Of a stretch of DNA of 64,000 nucleotides, positions 40,779 to 48,846 are shown one piece after another; the first letter of the stretch is position 1, and each line of letters starts with the position of its first letter. The stretch is taken from positions 1-64,000 of the forward strand of contig NZ_FUIA01000026.1 in NCBI RefSeq assembly GCF_900163665.1. The letters are read 5' to 3'. The DNA is from Frigoribacterium sp. JB110 (GTDB lineage: Bacteria; Actinomycetota; Actinomycetes; Actinomycetales; Microbacteriaceae). A program made the translations under genes and the position numbers. The notes under the pieces were generated by a model. That model worked only from the letters and a program-made list of their open reading frames with translations. It did not search any database and was not told the origin of the DNA.

Positions 40779-41729
40779 ATGCGCGGGTCGGGGAGGCTGC
40801 CGGACGGTCTCGGCGAACAGTTCTCGGTAGTCGAGGCCGCCTCGCGCGGCGTCCTCCCCGGGCGATTGCGCTCGGCCGATCTGGAGCGACCGTTCCGCGG
40901 CGTGCGCGTGCGTGCGGTGCGGGATGCCGTTCCTCGCGCATCCGCGGCAGAAGCCGAGCGGGATGACGCCTGGCAGCGGATCATGGCGTATGCGCAGATC
41001 ATGCCGGAGCATGCGTTCTTCATCGGGCCGACCGCCGCCCTCATCCGCGGAGTCCCGATGCCGATGAGGACGCACGAGATGCTTCACGTCGGAGTGCGAT
41101 ACCCCAGGACGCCGCCGCGGCGAGCGGGGATCAGGGGGAGCCGACTGTGCGTGGCTGATGCCGAAGTCGTGAACGGTCTCAGCGTCGCGACTCCGGCACT
41201 GACGTGGGCGACGCTCGGCCCCTTCCTCAGTGAGTACGATCTCGTTGCGGCGACCGATTATCTGCTGCGTCTTCCTCGTTCGCCCGGAGGGTTCCACGCA
41301 CTCGCCCGCACCACACCCTTCGCGACTCGCGACGAACTCGCCACCGTGCTCCGCTCGAACCGCTGGCAGAGCGCGCCCGCACTGCGCCGAGGGCTCGAGC
41401 GGGCACGAACCGGGTCGTCGTCGCGGCCGGAGAGCCGGGTGCGTCTGATGATCGTCGATGCCGGATTGCCCGAGCCCGAGATCGACTACGACATCCGCTC
41501 CGAAAGCGGCATGTTCATCGCGTGCGCCGATCTCGCCTATCCGGATCGCCGTCTCGCAATCGAGTACGAAGGCGACGGGCACAGGGAGCGAGCGCAGTTC
41601 GAGCACGACATCAATCGTTTCGCTCGCATGGAGGAGCACCGCTGGCGCGCCGTGCGCCTGACATCCGAGCACGTATTCCGCATCCCGCGCGAAGCCATCC
41701 GGCGTATCCTGCGCGCCTACCGGCGGTGA
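40779..41729 (+). CDS. DUF559/AbiEi-like protein with a Vsr-type nuclease domain
   Basis: 316 aa. N-terminal two thirds resemble AbiEi-type proteins (AFFIGPTAALIRGVPMPMRT, VNGLSVATPALTWATLGPFLSEYDLVAATDYLLR). The C-terminal domain looks like the DUF559/Vsr PD-(D/E)xK fold: ACADLAYPDRRLAIEYEGDGH, with Asp and Glu-x-Glu-type residues, then ARMEEHRWRAVRLTSEHVFR. Nuclease activity is likely but unproven. Multicopy in Microbacteriaceae from general knowledge. It is flanked by two nearly identical 62-bp repeats, and no antitoxin partner is visible. Confidence 0.75.
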   Translation: MRGSGRLPDGLGEQFSVVEAASRGVLPGRLRSADLERPFRGVRVRAVRDAVPRASAAEAERDDAWQRIMAYAQIMPEHAFFIGPTAALIRGVPMPMRTHEMLHVGVRYPRTPPRRAGIRGSRLCVADAEVVNGLSVATPALTWATLGPFLSEYDLVAATDYLLRLPRSPGGFHALARTTPFATRDELATVLRSNRWQSAPALRRGLERARTGSSSRPESRVRLMIVDAGLPEPEIDYDIRSESGMFIACADLAYPDRRLAIEYEGDGHRERAQFEHDINRFARMEEHRWRAVRLTSEHVFRIPREAIRRILRAYRR

Positions 41730-41731
41730 CT

Positions 41732-41793
41732 CGTCGTTCACGAGTGCCGTTGTGCGCGTTTCGGCGCTGATATCGACCATTTCGCACTCGCGA
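41732..41793 (+). repeat. 62-bp direct repeat, copy 2
   Basis: Starts two bases after the nuclease gene stop, in the same orientation as copy 1. Differences from copy 1: one C to T and GG to CA. The inverted CGAGTGC/GCACTCG pair lies at 41741-41747 and 41784-41790. Confidence 0.85.
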
Positions 41794-41835
41794 ATCGGCG
41801 TCGCCATCAGGGGCGGGACGTGGAGAGCGCTGCCC

Positions 41836-41864
41836 TTGTCAGCGCGGGTGTGCGGGCGTAGGAT
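41836..41864 (+). promoter_or_regulatory. Promoter of the LAVTG surface-protein gene
   Basis: TTGTCA (41836-41841) and TAGGAT (41859-41864) are 17 bp apart. Transcription from about 41871 would give a leader of about 213 nt before the GTG at 42084. Confidence 0.7.
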
Positions 41865-41881
41865 TCGGGACAAGCGCTATA

Positions 41882-42050
41882 CCGGTTGGAGCGGAACCCG
41901 AAACCGCTCCTATCCGAACTGGCCGACACGACATGCTGAACACCTGGTTGTCGGCGCGGTTTCGTCAGAGTTGACGCCGCGCCGTTCTGCCCACGATCCG
42001 ATGATCGAGTGCCGTGGCGACACAGCCGGGCGTGCCTTTGTGCATGCCCG
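41882..42050 (+). promoter_or_regulatory. Structured 5' leader with four hairpins
   Basis: Hairpin 1: CCGGTT/AACTGG (41882-41887, 41917-41922) around GGAGCGG/CCGCTCC (41888-41894, 41904-41910). Hairpin 2: CCGACA/TGTCGG (41923-41928, 41949-41954). Hairpin 3: GGCGCGG/CCGCGCC (41953-41959, 41977-41983) with CGTCA/TGACG inside; it shares two bases with hairpin 2. Hairpin 4: CGGGCGTGC/GCATGCCCG (42027-42035, 42042-42050). No known riboswitch class was recognised. Confidence 0.6.
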
Positions 42051-42083
42051 CCCATTGTGTTCGTCCACTCTCAAAGGAACAAC

Positions 42084-44273
42084 GTGGATACCCGAAAGCG
42101 GGGACTCACCCTGCTCACACTCGGCGCGCTCTGTGCTGCGCTCTTGTCATCCTTCGCCGCTGCGCCCGCGTTCGCGGACGACAGCGCGCCGCCGCCGGCG
42201 GAACAGCAGGCGGCCGACGAATCGGCCCAGGACGCGGAATCGACCGCGCCTGAACCGAAGACCGAACCCGAACCGCCCGCGCCGGAACCTGAGCCTCCCG
42301 CGCCCGAGCCGGAACCCGAGCCTCCCGCGCCCGAACCCGAACCGGAGCCGGCGCCTGTGGTGCCCGAATCCGAGCCGGTCGCGCCGGAGCCCGAACCCGT
42401 TGAACCCGACGCTCCCGTGGAGGAGCCGCCAGGCGATGACGTCGGGACGGCTGCTGACGACACGGCCGACGGCGGCGACGACGCTGCCGCGTCGGATGTC
42501 GCACAGGAAGGCGAGAGTGAGAAGGACGCCGAACTCGCGAAGGACGAGGAGCTCGCCGTCGCTGCCGAGGAAGAAGAGCAGGTCTGCGAGGGACTCGACA
42601 GCGGCAAGATCGATGTCGTAGGGAGCGATGAATCTCTCGTCATCACGGCGCCCGATGGCAAGCTCATCTCCGCGTACTGCGTCAAGGCGGGATCCGCGCA
42701 GCAGGACGAAGGCCCGGAGTATGTCGACGTCGACCCGCCGCAGGAGGAGGTCACGATCAGTCACTCCAGTGGGAAGGACATCTCGCACTATTCCGTGGCG
42801 TACGTCGACATCGAGCCAGGGATGGTGACCGTCACCAAGAGCGTCGACGGCACGGCCGACGGCTACTGGTGGGAGTTCGAGATCTCGCTGGACGGGGATG
42901 CCAGAACCGTGAACAGCGATGCTCCGACGGCTGAATGGGGCGACCTCGCCCCTGACGTCTACACGCTGTCCGAGCCGAGCCTGCCCGATGGCTGGACGAA
43001 CGGCGACATCTCGTGCAATGCACCGGATGCCGATGCCGGCATGGCCGGTCACCAGATCGAGATCACGTCCGGACTGTCGGTCGTGTGCTCGCTGACGAAC
43101 ACCGCCGCGCCCGGTCAGGTCTCGCTCACCAAGGGCGTGAACGGCGTCTCCGACGACTACCCGTGGAGCTTCGCGTTCCAGCTGGACGGCGATGAGCGGA
43201 CGGTCACGAACGAGAGCCCGATGGAGACATGGACCGGCCTTGTCGTCGGTGACGTGGTCACGCTGATGGAGACCGATCCCGGCGGCGTCTGGACGGCGGG
43301 GGCGATCGGGTGCGATGCACCGGATGCCGACGCCGGCATGGCCGGATACCAGATCGAGATCACACCCGGCCTCATGGTCGAGTGCTGGGCGGAGAACACC
43401 GCGGTACCCGGCAGCGTCACCGTGACCAAGTCGGCGCTCGGCGGTGACGGAGAATTCGACTTCGTGCTGCAGCCGCTGGACGGCTCCGGCGAGGCGATGA
43501 CGGGTACGGCGACGACATCCGGCGGTACGGGGCACACGACGTTCCCCGCACTGCAGGGAGGGTCGATGTACTCGCTGAGCGAAGTCGACGCCGGGGACAT
43601 ATGGGTCGGCGGTGACCTGATGTGCGCCGTCGACGGCGACGCCATCGATCCGTCGGGCTTCATGGTGCATCCGGGAGACGAGATCTCCTGCGAGATCGAG
43701 AACGTCAAGCGCGGAGAGATCATCGTCGACAAGGTGACGGATCCGGGCCACGACGATACGGCCTTCGACTTCTCGTGGGGGCCGGGCGGTGACGCATCCG
43801 GTGCGTTCTCGCTGACGGATGATGACGCGGCCTTCTCGACCGGTCTGCTCGACCCCGGCGGCTACACCGTGGCCGAGGCGGAGCGCGAGGGCTGGATGCT
43901 GAGCGGGCTGGCCTGCGTCGACGACGGAACCGGTGATGCCGCAGCGGCTTCGTACGACGGCGCGGCGGCCATGATCGACCTCGCGCCCGGACAGGTCGTC
44001 GTGTGCACCTTCACGAATGAGAAGGAGGAGACACCGGCCATCGTCCCGCCGACTCCCGCTGAGCCGACTCCCGCTGCACCGGTGCCCGCCGCACCGATGC
44101 CAGCTGAGCCGACTCCCACTGAGCCGACTCCCGCTGCACCGACGTCGGGGCTGGCGGTGACAGGCGGCGGGGCATCTTCGACCGCCGCGGCTGTCGCACT
44201 CGGCATGCTCCTGCTCGGAGCGGCACTGATCGGATACAGGCGGCTCACCCGTCGGGGAGGTGAGCACCTGTAG
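42084..44273 (+). CDS. LAVTG-anchored surface protein with Pro-rich stalk and SpaA/prealbumin-like repeats
   Basis: 729 aa from GTG 42084 (AAAGGAAC upstream). Signal peptide ends near AFA at 30. Residues about 45-125 form a rigid PEP/PAPEPE stalk, then an acidic region to 170. At least four prealbumin/SpaA-like beta domains follow, seen as MVTVTKSVDGTADGYWWEF, QVSLTKGVNGVSDDYPWSF, SVTVTKSALGGDGEFDF and EIIVDKVTDPGHDDTAFDF; the first two share a PDADAGMAG block. A second Pro/Thr stretch leads to GLAVTGGG, a hydrophobic helix and RRLTRRGGEHL. LAxTG is the class E sortase signal of high-GC Gram-positives. Likely a wall-bound adhesin or pilin-like protein. Confidence 0.85.
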   Translation: MDTRKRGLTLLTLGALCAALLSSFAAAPAFADDSAPPPAEQQAADESAQDAESTAPEPKTEPEPPAPEPEPPAPEPEPEPPAPEPEPEPAPVVPESEPVAPEPEPVEPDAPVEEPPGDDVGTAADDTADGGDDAAASDVAQEGESEKDAELAKDEELAVAAEEEEQVCEGLDSGKIDVVGSDESLVITAPDGKLISAYCVKAGSAQQDEGPEYVDVDPPQEEVTISHSSGKDISHYSVAYVDIEPGMVTVTKSVDGTADGYWWEFEISLDGDARTVNSDAPTAEWGDLAPDVYTLSEPSLPDGWTNGDISCNAPDADAGMAGHQIEITSGLSVVCSLTNTAAPGQVSLTKGVNGVSDDYPWSFAFQLDGDERTVTNESPMETWTGLVVGDVVTLMETDPGGVWTAGAIGCDAPDADAGMAGYQIEITPGLMVECWAENTAVPGSVTVTKSALGGDGEFDFVLQPLDGSGEAMTGTATTSGGTGHTTFPALQGGSMYSLSEVDAGDIWVGGDLMCAVDGDAIDPSGFMVHPGDEISCEIENVKRGEIIVDKVTDPGHDDTAFDFSWGPGGDASGAFSLTDDDAAFSTGLLDPGGYTVAEAEREGWMLSGLACVDDGTGDAAAASYDGAAAMIDLAPGQVVVCTFTNEKEETPAIVPPTPAEPTPAAPVPAAPMPAEPTPTEPTPAAPTSGLAVTGGGASSTAAAVALGMLLLGAALIGYRRLTRRGGEHL

Positions 44274-44283
44274 GGGAGGGACC

Positions 44284-44352
44284 CCACCGGGGGCATCGCC
44301 CGGATCGTCGAAGGGCAGACGATACGATCCGAATGGGCGATGCCCCCGGTGG
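44284..44352. terminator. Very long bidirectional hairpin between convergent genes
   Basis: An 18-bp perfect stem (44284-44301 with 44335-44352; CCACCGGGGGCATCGCCC) encloses a second 7-bp stem GGATCGT/ACGATCC. It lies between the surface-protein stop and the convergent ABC permease stop and can serve both directions. Confidence 0.8.
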
Positions 44353-44390
44353 TCTGTGTGCTGTTCGCGGCGCGACCGTGCCGGATACCG

Positions 44391-45155
44391 TCATCCGAAT
44401 CGCCGGCGCGAGAGCAGGGAGGCCGCGAGCCATCCGGCCGCGAGGATAGCCGCGCACCAGGCGAGGGCGATCCAGATCTCCGCGCCCACGGGCGTGCCGC
44501 CGAACAGTGCGCGCAGAGTCTCGACGATCGGCGTGACCGGCTGGTTCTCCGCGAACCAGCGCACGGGGCCCGGCATGCCATGAGTCGGCACGAATGCCGA
44601 GCTGAGGAAGGGCAGGAAGATCAGCGGGTAGCTGAACGCGCTCGCGCCGTCGATCGACTTCGCGCCGAGGCCCGACAGCACGGCGACCCACGTCAGGGCG
44701 AGGGTGAACAGGACCAGGATGCCGACGACCGCGAGCCATTCCAGCGGGCCCGCGCTGGTGCGGAACCCCATCAGTGCGGCCACGCCCGTGACGATCGTCA
44801 GCGCGACGAGGTTCGCCACCACCGAGGTCAGCACGTGCGCCCACAGTGTGGCCGATCGGGCGATGGGCATGGAGCGGAACCTCGCGTTCAGTCCGCCCTG
44901 CATGTCGAGGAAGAGGCGGTATGCCGTGTACGCCACACCGGATGCGACGGTGATCAGCAGGATGCCTGGCAGCAGGTAGTCGACGTACTCTGCGCCTCCC
45001 ACATCGATCGCACTGCCGAACACGTAGACGAACAGCAGCAGGAACGCGATGGGCATCAGCGCTGTCGTGACGATCGTGTCGGGGCTGCGCAGAATGTGCG
45101 TCAGCGACCGCTTCGTGAGCGTGAGGCTGTCGCTCAATGCGTGTGACGCACTCAT
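44391..45155 (-). CDS. ABC-2-type drug exporter permease (DrrB-like)
   Basis: 254 aa with six membrane segments. ABC2_membrane family: RSLTHILRSPDTIVTTALMPIAFLLLFVYVFG at the start, YVDYLLPGILLITVASGVAYTAYRL, and LSSAFVPTHGMPGPVRWFAENQPVTPIVETLRAL near 200, the classic DrrB/daunorubicin-type signature. Start ATG 45155 overlaps the ATPase stop by four bases (ATGA). Exports a drug or lipid with the DrrA-like ATPase. Confidence 0.92.
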   Translation of the reverse strand: MSASHALSDSLTLTKRSLTHILRSPDTIVTTALMPIAFLLLFVYVFGSAIDVGGAEYVDYLLPGILLITVASGVAYTAYRLFLDMQGGLNARFRSMPIARSATLWAHVLTSVVANLVALTIVTGVAALMGFRTSAGPLEWLAVVGILVLFTLALTWVAVLSGLGAKSIDGASAFSYPLIFLPFLSSAFVPTHGMPGPVRWFAENQPVTPIVETLRALFGGTPVGAEIWIALAWCAAILAAGWLAASLLSRRRFG

Positions 45156-45952
45156 CGGTCTGCCTCCCCCTTTTCGGCACCAGGGGCGGGAGCCATCTGC
45201 TTTCCTGTGATCGCGAGGAAGATGTCCTCGAGACTCGGCTGCTTCTCGACGTACTCGACCTTCGCCGGCGGGAATCGGCTCTTCAGCTCGTCGAGCGTGC
45301 CCTCGGCGATGATCGTCCCGTCGCCGAGGATGGCGATGCGATCGGCGAGACGTTCGGCTTCGTCGAGGTACTGCGTCGTCAGCAGCACGGTCGTCCCACC
45401 GGACGCGAGCTCCTCGACGATGCCCCAGACCTCCTGCCGCGCGTGCGGGTCGAGGCCCGTCGTCGGTTCGTCGAGGAAGATGACCGGCGGATCCCCGATC
45501 AGGCTCATCGCGATATCGAGCCGCCGTCGCATGCCGCCGGAATACGTGCCGGCACGTCGGTCGGCGGCATCCGAGATTGAGAAGCGGTGCAGAAGCCGGT
45601 CCGCGACGCCCCGGGGATCGGTGATGTGGCGGAGCTTCGCCACCAGCACGAGGTTCTCCCGGCCCGTGAGCACCTCGTCGACGGCGGCGAACTGCCCGGT
45701 GAGGCTGACCGAATCCCTGATGCCCGGCGCCTGCGTTCGGATGTCGAGGCCCGCGACCTGAGCGGAGCCTGCGTCGGCACGCGACAGCGTTGCGAGGATC
45801 CGCACGAGCGTCGTCTTCCCCGCACCGTTCGCGCCGAGCAGTGCGAAGACGCTGCCAGGCGCGACATCGAAGCTCACTCCGCGCAGGACCGCGAGGTCCT
45901 TGAACGACTTCTCGATGCCGTCGACCCGGATGGCGGGTGCGATCGCAGTCAC
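45152..45952 (-). CDS. ABC transporter ATP-binding protein (DrrA-like)
   Basis: 266 aa from GTG 45952, which overlaps the stop of the DUF1048 gene (GTGA). Walker A GANGAGKTT near 45; VSLTGQFAAVDEVLTGRENL, the DrrA-family Q-loop region; signature YSGGMRRRLDIAMSL; Walker B VIFLDEPTTGLD; LLTTQYLDEAERLADRIAIL. The C-terminal tail (PPAKVEYVEKQPSLEDIFLAITGK) is standard for DrrA. Earlier in-frame starts would run into the DUF1048 gene. Confidence 0.93.
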   Translation of the reverse strand: MTAIAPAIRVDGIEKSFKDLAVLRGVSFDVAPGSVFALLGANGAGKTTLVRILATLSRADAGSAQVAGLDIRTQAPGIRDSVSLTGQFAAVDEVLTGRENLVLVAKLRHITDPRGVADRLLHRFSISDAADRRAGTYSGGMRRRLDIAMSLIGDPPVIFLDEPTTGLDPHARQEVWGIVEELASGGTTVLLTTQYLDEAERLADRIAILGDGTIIAEGTLDELKSRFPPAKVEYVEKQPSLEDIFLAITGKQMAPAPGAEKGEADR

Positions 45953-46320
45953 GATGTCCCTTCCTGAGCCGCGGCGCGATCGATGGCGTCGCGCAGCCTT
46001 GCGCGCTCCTTGTCCATCCACGTCTTGTCGGTGTAGCTGGTGATGAAGGTCTCGATGAACTCGACCGGGTCCTCGCCGACCACCTCTCTGACCGGTGATC
46101 GGTTCTCGGCGGTGGATTCCATCAGCTCCAGCAGGTCGCGCATCATCTCGAGCAGCACCGCTCCGCCCGCGAGCCCGCCCACCGACATCAGGTAGCGCTC
46201 CAGCGCCTCCGCGGTTTCGCGATAGGGCGACGGCAGCTGCTTCTGCCTCTCCTTCAGCCGACGGTAGGTCTTCTTGTCCTCCAGCGAGCCCGTGACGAGC
46301 TCGATCCATTTCGGTGCCAT
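45949..46320 (-). CDS. DUF1048 family protein
   Basis: 123 aa, small and helical. WIELVTGSLEDKKTYRRLKERQKQLPSPYRETAEALERYL and the C-terminal FIETFITSYTDKTWMDKERARL are characteristic of DUF1048, which is regularly found between a PadR regulator and a DrrAB-type exporter. It may be an accessory or regulatory partner; function unknown. Begins 1 bp after the padR stop. Confidence 0.88.
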   Translation of the reverse strand: MAPKWIELVTGSLEDKKTYRRLKERQKQLPSPYRETAEALERYLMSVGGLAGGAVLLEMMRDLLELMESTAENRSPVREVVGEDPVEFIETFITSYTDKTWMDKERARLRDAIDRAAAQEGTS

Positions 46321-46321
46321 G

Positions 46322-46651
46322 TCAGTTCCCTCCGTTGCGGATGTGGTCGAGGCGGCCGGAGATGGCGCCCCATGCTGTCCAGAATTCGTCGAGTCGTTCG
46401 ACCCCTGCGGCGTTCAGCGTGTACACCTTGCGCGGCGGCCCCTTCTGGGAGGGGACCTTCTCGACGTCGACCAGCTCGCGGCGCTCTATGCGCACGAGCA
46501 GGGCGTACACGGTGCCCTCGACGACATCGGTGAAGCCGAGCTCCTGCAGGTGAGTCGTGAGGTCGTATCCGTGCCACGCCCTGCCGCGCAGGAGTTCGAG
46601 GATGACGCCCTCGAGCACTCCCTTGAGCAGCTCGGTCTCCTGTTTTCCCAT
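46322..46651 (-). CDS. PadR-family transcriptional regulator
   Basis: 109 aa, the short PadR class. Winged helix: LLKGVLEGVILELLRGRAWHGYDLTTHLQELG, then VVEGTVYALLVRIERRELVDVEKVPSQKGPPRKVYTLNAAGVERLDEF, with the family wing GPPRKVYTLN. ATG 46651 follows GGAGGAGC. First gene of padR-DUF1048-drrA-drrB, and directly downstream of three iterated sites to which it probably binds. PadR proteins usually repress until a drug binds. Confidence 0.93.
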   Translation of the reverse strand: MGKQETELLKGVLEGVILELLRGRAWHGYDLTTHLQELGFTDVVEGTVYALLVRIERRELVDVEKVPSQKGPPRKVYTLNAAGVERLDEFWTAWGAISGRLDHIRNGGN

Positions 46652-46674
46652 TGCTCCTCCGATAGTCAGTGATG

Positions 46675-46730
46675 CTGAGTACTGCTACACAGTAACGCTG
46701 AGTACTGGTAATAAGCAATACTGAGTACCG
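46675..46730. promoter_or_regulatory. Three 23-bp-spaced CTGAGTACYG sites, likely PadR operators
   Basis: CTGAGTACTG at 46675-46684 and 46698-46707, and CTGAGTACCG at 46721-46730. Starts are exactly 23 bp apart, about two DNA turns, so bound dimers would lie on the same face. Each includes the palindrome AGTACT or a near copy. The array lies between padR and the divergent amidase gene. Confidence 0.7.
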
Positions 46731-46784
46731 ATTCGGCGTGTCGTGTCGACGCATCAGGAGCGGACCAGGGGCGAAGATGGGGGA

Positions 46785-48188
46785 GTGGAGCTTCATGAAC
46801 TCGGCCTCGTCCCGCTGGCGCGCGCGCTCGCCGTGCGCGAGGTGTCACCTGAGGAGGTCGTGCGGCACTTCCTCGCCCGGGTCGGAGCGCTGTGCGATCT
46901 CGGTGCGTTCGTCGAGGTGACGCAGGCCGCAGCGCTCGAGCGTGCGAGGGCGCTGAATCCGGATGGCAGAGGCGCAGCGCCGCTGTGGGGCGTGCCGGGC
47001 GCCGACAAGGACCTCGTCGCCCGCGCCGGGGTGCCCACCAGATACGGGTCGCGTGCTTTCATCGACTTCGTGCCAGAGACCTCCGACCCCCTGGCGCTGG
47101 CCCTCGACAGCGCAGGCTCGATCAGCCTCGGCAAGACGAACACCCCGGAGTTCGGCCTCACCGGCTACACCGAGTCGGAGATCGCCCCGCCCGCGCGCAA
47201 CCCGTGGCGACCGGAGACGGGCGCCGGCGGATCCAGCGGCGGTGCGGCCGTCGCCGTCGCGACCGGGCAGCTGCCAGCCGCAGCGGCCTCCGACGGCGGA
47301 GGCTCGATCCGGATCCCCGCGGCCACTGTCGGCGTGGTCGGCATCAAACCCTCACGCGGGAGGCTGCCGATCGCGAACGGGCTCGATTCTCCTGGCGGGC
47401 TGTCGGTCGCCGGGCCCATTGCCCGCTCCGTCGAAGACGCGGCCCACCTGCTCGACGCTCTGGCGGCATCCGGACCGCCGCGTCACGCCACGACGGCTCA
47501 GGGCAGCGGGCCGTTCGCGGAACACGCACGCAGGGATCCGGATATCCGGATGCGCGTCGGCGCCACCCTCGTGACGCCGTGGGACGGCTGGACGGACACG
47601 ACCCTCGACCCGCGCGCGCTCGCCGCGTACGAGCTCGCGGCGCGGGCGCTGGCGACGGCCGGCCACGACGTCGACGAGGCGACGTGGGATCCGAAGGGCT
47701 ACCCGGAGATGTTCACGACGATCTGGAAGGCATCGGCCGCTCGTGTGCCCGTCGCGGACGACCGGCTCGACGCGGCCGTCGGCCCCTTCACCGCCTGGAT
47801 GGTGCGGCAGGGGCGTGCGCTGAGCGCGGAGACCGTGATCGGCGGATACCAGGCGGCGACGGCGTTCGAGCGCGCCACGATCGAAGCGTTCTCGGCGTAC
47901 GATGCGGTGCTCACACCGGCCCTGGCGATGGAGCCGCAGCCGATCGGCTGGGCGAGCCGAGGAACCGAGCCGATGGAGAACTTCGCCAGGCAGTGCAGCT
48001 ATGCTCCGCACACCAGCTTCGTCAATGTCGCCGGTCTGCCGGCCATCACCGTGCCGGTCACGTCAGAGCCTGATGAGCGCCCCTGGAGCGTGCAGCTGGT
48101 CGGCCGCCCAGGCGGCGAGTCGGCGATCATCGCCCTTGCCGCGCAGCTGGAGCGCGCCCGCGGCACCCTCCCGCTCCCGCCCGTCTGA
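46785..48188 (+). CDS. Amidase (amidase signature family)
   Basis: 467 aa from GTG 46785; GTG 46743 would add 14 residues. Catalytic triad of the amidase signature: Lys in GVPGADKDLVA near 70, Ser in GAGGSSGGAAVAVATG near 147, and the nucleophile Ser in AASDGGGSIRIPA near 171. C-terminal FVNVAGLPAITVPV is typical. It hydrolyses an amide; GatA is unlikely, since no gatC or gatB lies nearby. The true start is uncertain because neither GTG has a well-spaced ribosome site. Divergent from padR and convergent with cysE, 3 bp apart. Confidence 0.88.
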   Translation: MELHELGLVPLARALAVREVSPEEVVRHFLARVGALCDLGAFVEVTQAAALERARALNPDGRGAAPLWGVPGADKDLVARAGVPTRYGSRAFIDFVPETSDPLALALDSAGSISLGKTNTPEFGLTGYTESEIAPPARNPWRPETGAGGSSGGAAVAVATGQLPAAAASDGGGSIRIPAATVGVVGIKPSRGRLPIANGLDSPGGLSVAGPIARSVEDAAHLLDALAASGPPRHATTAQGSGPFAEHARRDPDIRMRVGATLVTPWDGWTDTTLDPRALAAYELAARALATAGHDVDEATWDPKGYPEMFTTIWKASAARVPVADDRLDAAVGPFTAWMVRQGRALSAETVIGGYQAATAFERATIEAFSAYDAVLTPALAMEPQPIGWASRGTEPMENFARQCSYAPHTSFVNVAGLPAITVPVTSEPDERPWSVQLVGRPGGESAIIALAAQLERARGTLPLPPV

Positions 48189-48191
48189 AGC

Positions 48192-48755
48192 TCAGATCTG
48201 GTACTCGGGGGCCTGAAGGAGAGCTTGGGTGTCGGCGCCGGGCTCGCGAGGGCGGACCTTGGCGGGGATGCCGAGCAGCACGCTGCCTGCGGGGGCGTCG
48301 CGGGTGACGACAGCATTCGCACCGACCGTGGAGTTCTCACCGATCGTGACGGGGCCGAGCACCTTCGCCCCTGCGCCGACCGCGACGCCGTCGCCGAGGG
48401 TGGGATGGCGCTTCCCCTTCGCGAGGGAGCGGCCGCCGAGCGTCACACCGTGGTACAGCATCACGTCGTCGCCGACCTCGGCGGTCTCGCCGATCACGAC
48501 GCCTGAGCCGTGGTCGATGAAGAATCGGTGACCGATCGTCGCGCCCGGATGGATCTCGATCCCTGTGATGGCCCGCATCAGCTGCGAACCGGCACGGGCG
48601 ATGAAGCGGAACCCGCGACGCCACAGCCGGTGATTGATGCGGTGCGCCCAGATCGCGTGCAGGCCGGGGTAGAGCAGCGCGATCTCCACCGCACCGCGCG
48701 CGGCGGGGTCCCGCTGCCTGGCGGCGGCGATGTCCTCGCGGATGCCGATTTCCAT
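48192..48755 (-). CDS. cysE: Serine O-acetyltransferase
   Basis: 187 aa, the short form of CysE without the long N-terminal domain. First step of cysteine synthesis: acetyl-CoA and serine to O-acetylserine. Left-handed beta-helix hexapeptides cover about 65-165 ([43 protein letters not shown]), with catalytic Asp/His in IDHGSG and HGVTLGG, then [20 protein letters not shown]. cysK, the next step, is 5.5 kb upstream on the same strand but separated by the bet operon and a terminator. Confidence 0.95.
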   Translation of the reverse strand: MEIGIREDIAAARQRDPAARGAVEIALLYPGLHAIWAHRINHRLWRRGFRFIARAGSQLMRAITGIEIHPGATIGHRFFIDHGSGVVIGETAEVGDDVMLYHGVTLGGRSLAKGKRHPTLGDGVAVGAGAKVLGPVTIGENSTVGANAVVTRDAPAGSVLLGIPAKVRPREPGADTQALLQAPEYQI

Positions 48756-48779
48756 ACCTCGAACCTACCGAACCGGGCA

Positions 48780-48818
48780 GGGCCCGGGATCGATGTTGCA
48801 GATATCGACGCCGGGCCC
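48780..48818 (-). terminator. Hairpin terminator after the bet operon
   Basis: GGGCCCGG/CCGGGCCC (48780-48787 with 48811-48818), extended by an inner TCGAT/ATCGA pairing. It lies 28 bp after the betA stop and before cysE. Confidence 0.65.
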
Positions 48819-48846
48819 GTGCGCGGGATCGGGCGTGCCGGATCGA

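Noticed and set aside
40575..41873. 432-aa minus-strand open frame with two copies of an ETRTTALVND stretch
   Set aside because: The repeated peptide is only the translation of the two 62-bp DNA repeats; the frame is antisense to the nuclease gene and the end of prfA.
41882..42050. Known riboswitch (for example c-di-AMP, cobalamin, ykkC) upstream of the surface protein
   Set aside because: None of the conserved core sequences that I know for these classes is visible, so it is left as an unclassified structured leader.
42147..44267. 706-aa minus-strand open frame
   Set aside because: Antisense to the LAVTG surface protein, which has a signal peptide, domains and sorting signal.
46785..48188. 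gatA (glutamyl-tRNA amidotransferase subunit A)
   Set aside because: The amidase signature fits, but no gatB or gatC is nearby and the position beside a drug-exporter operon suits a general amidase better.
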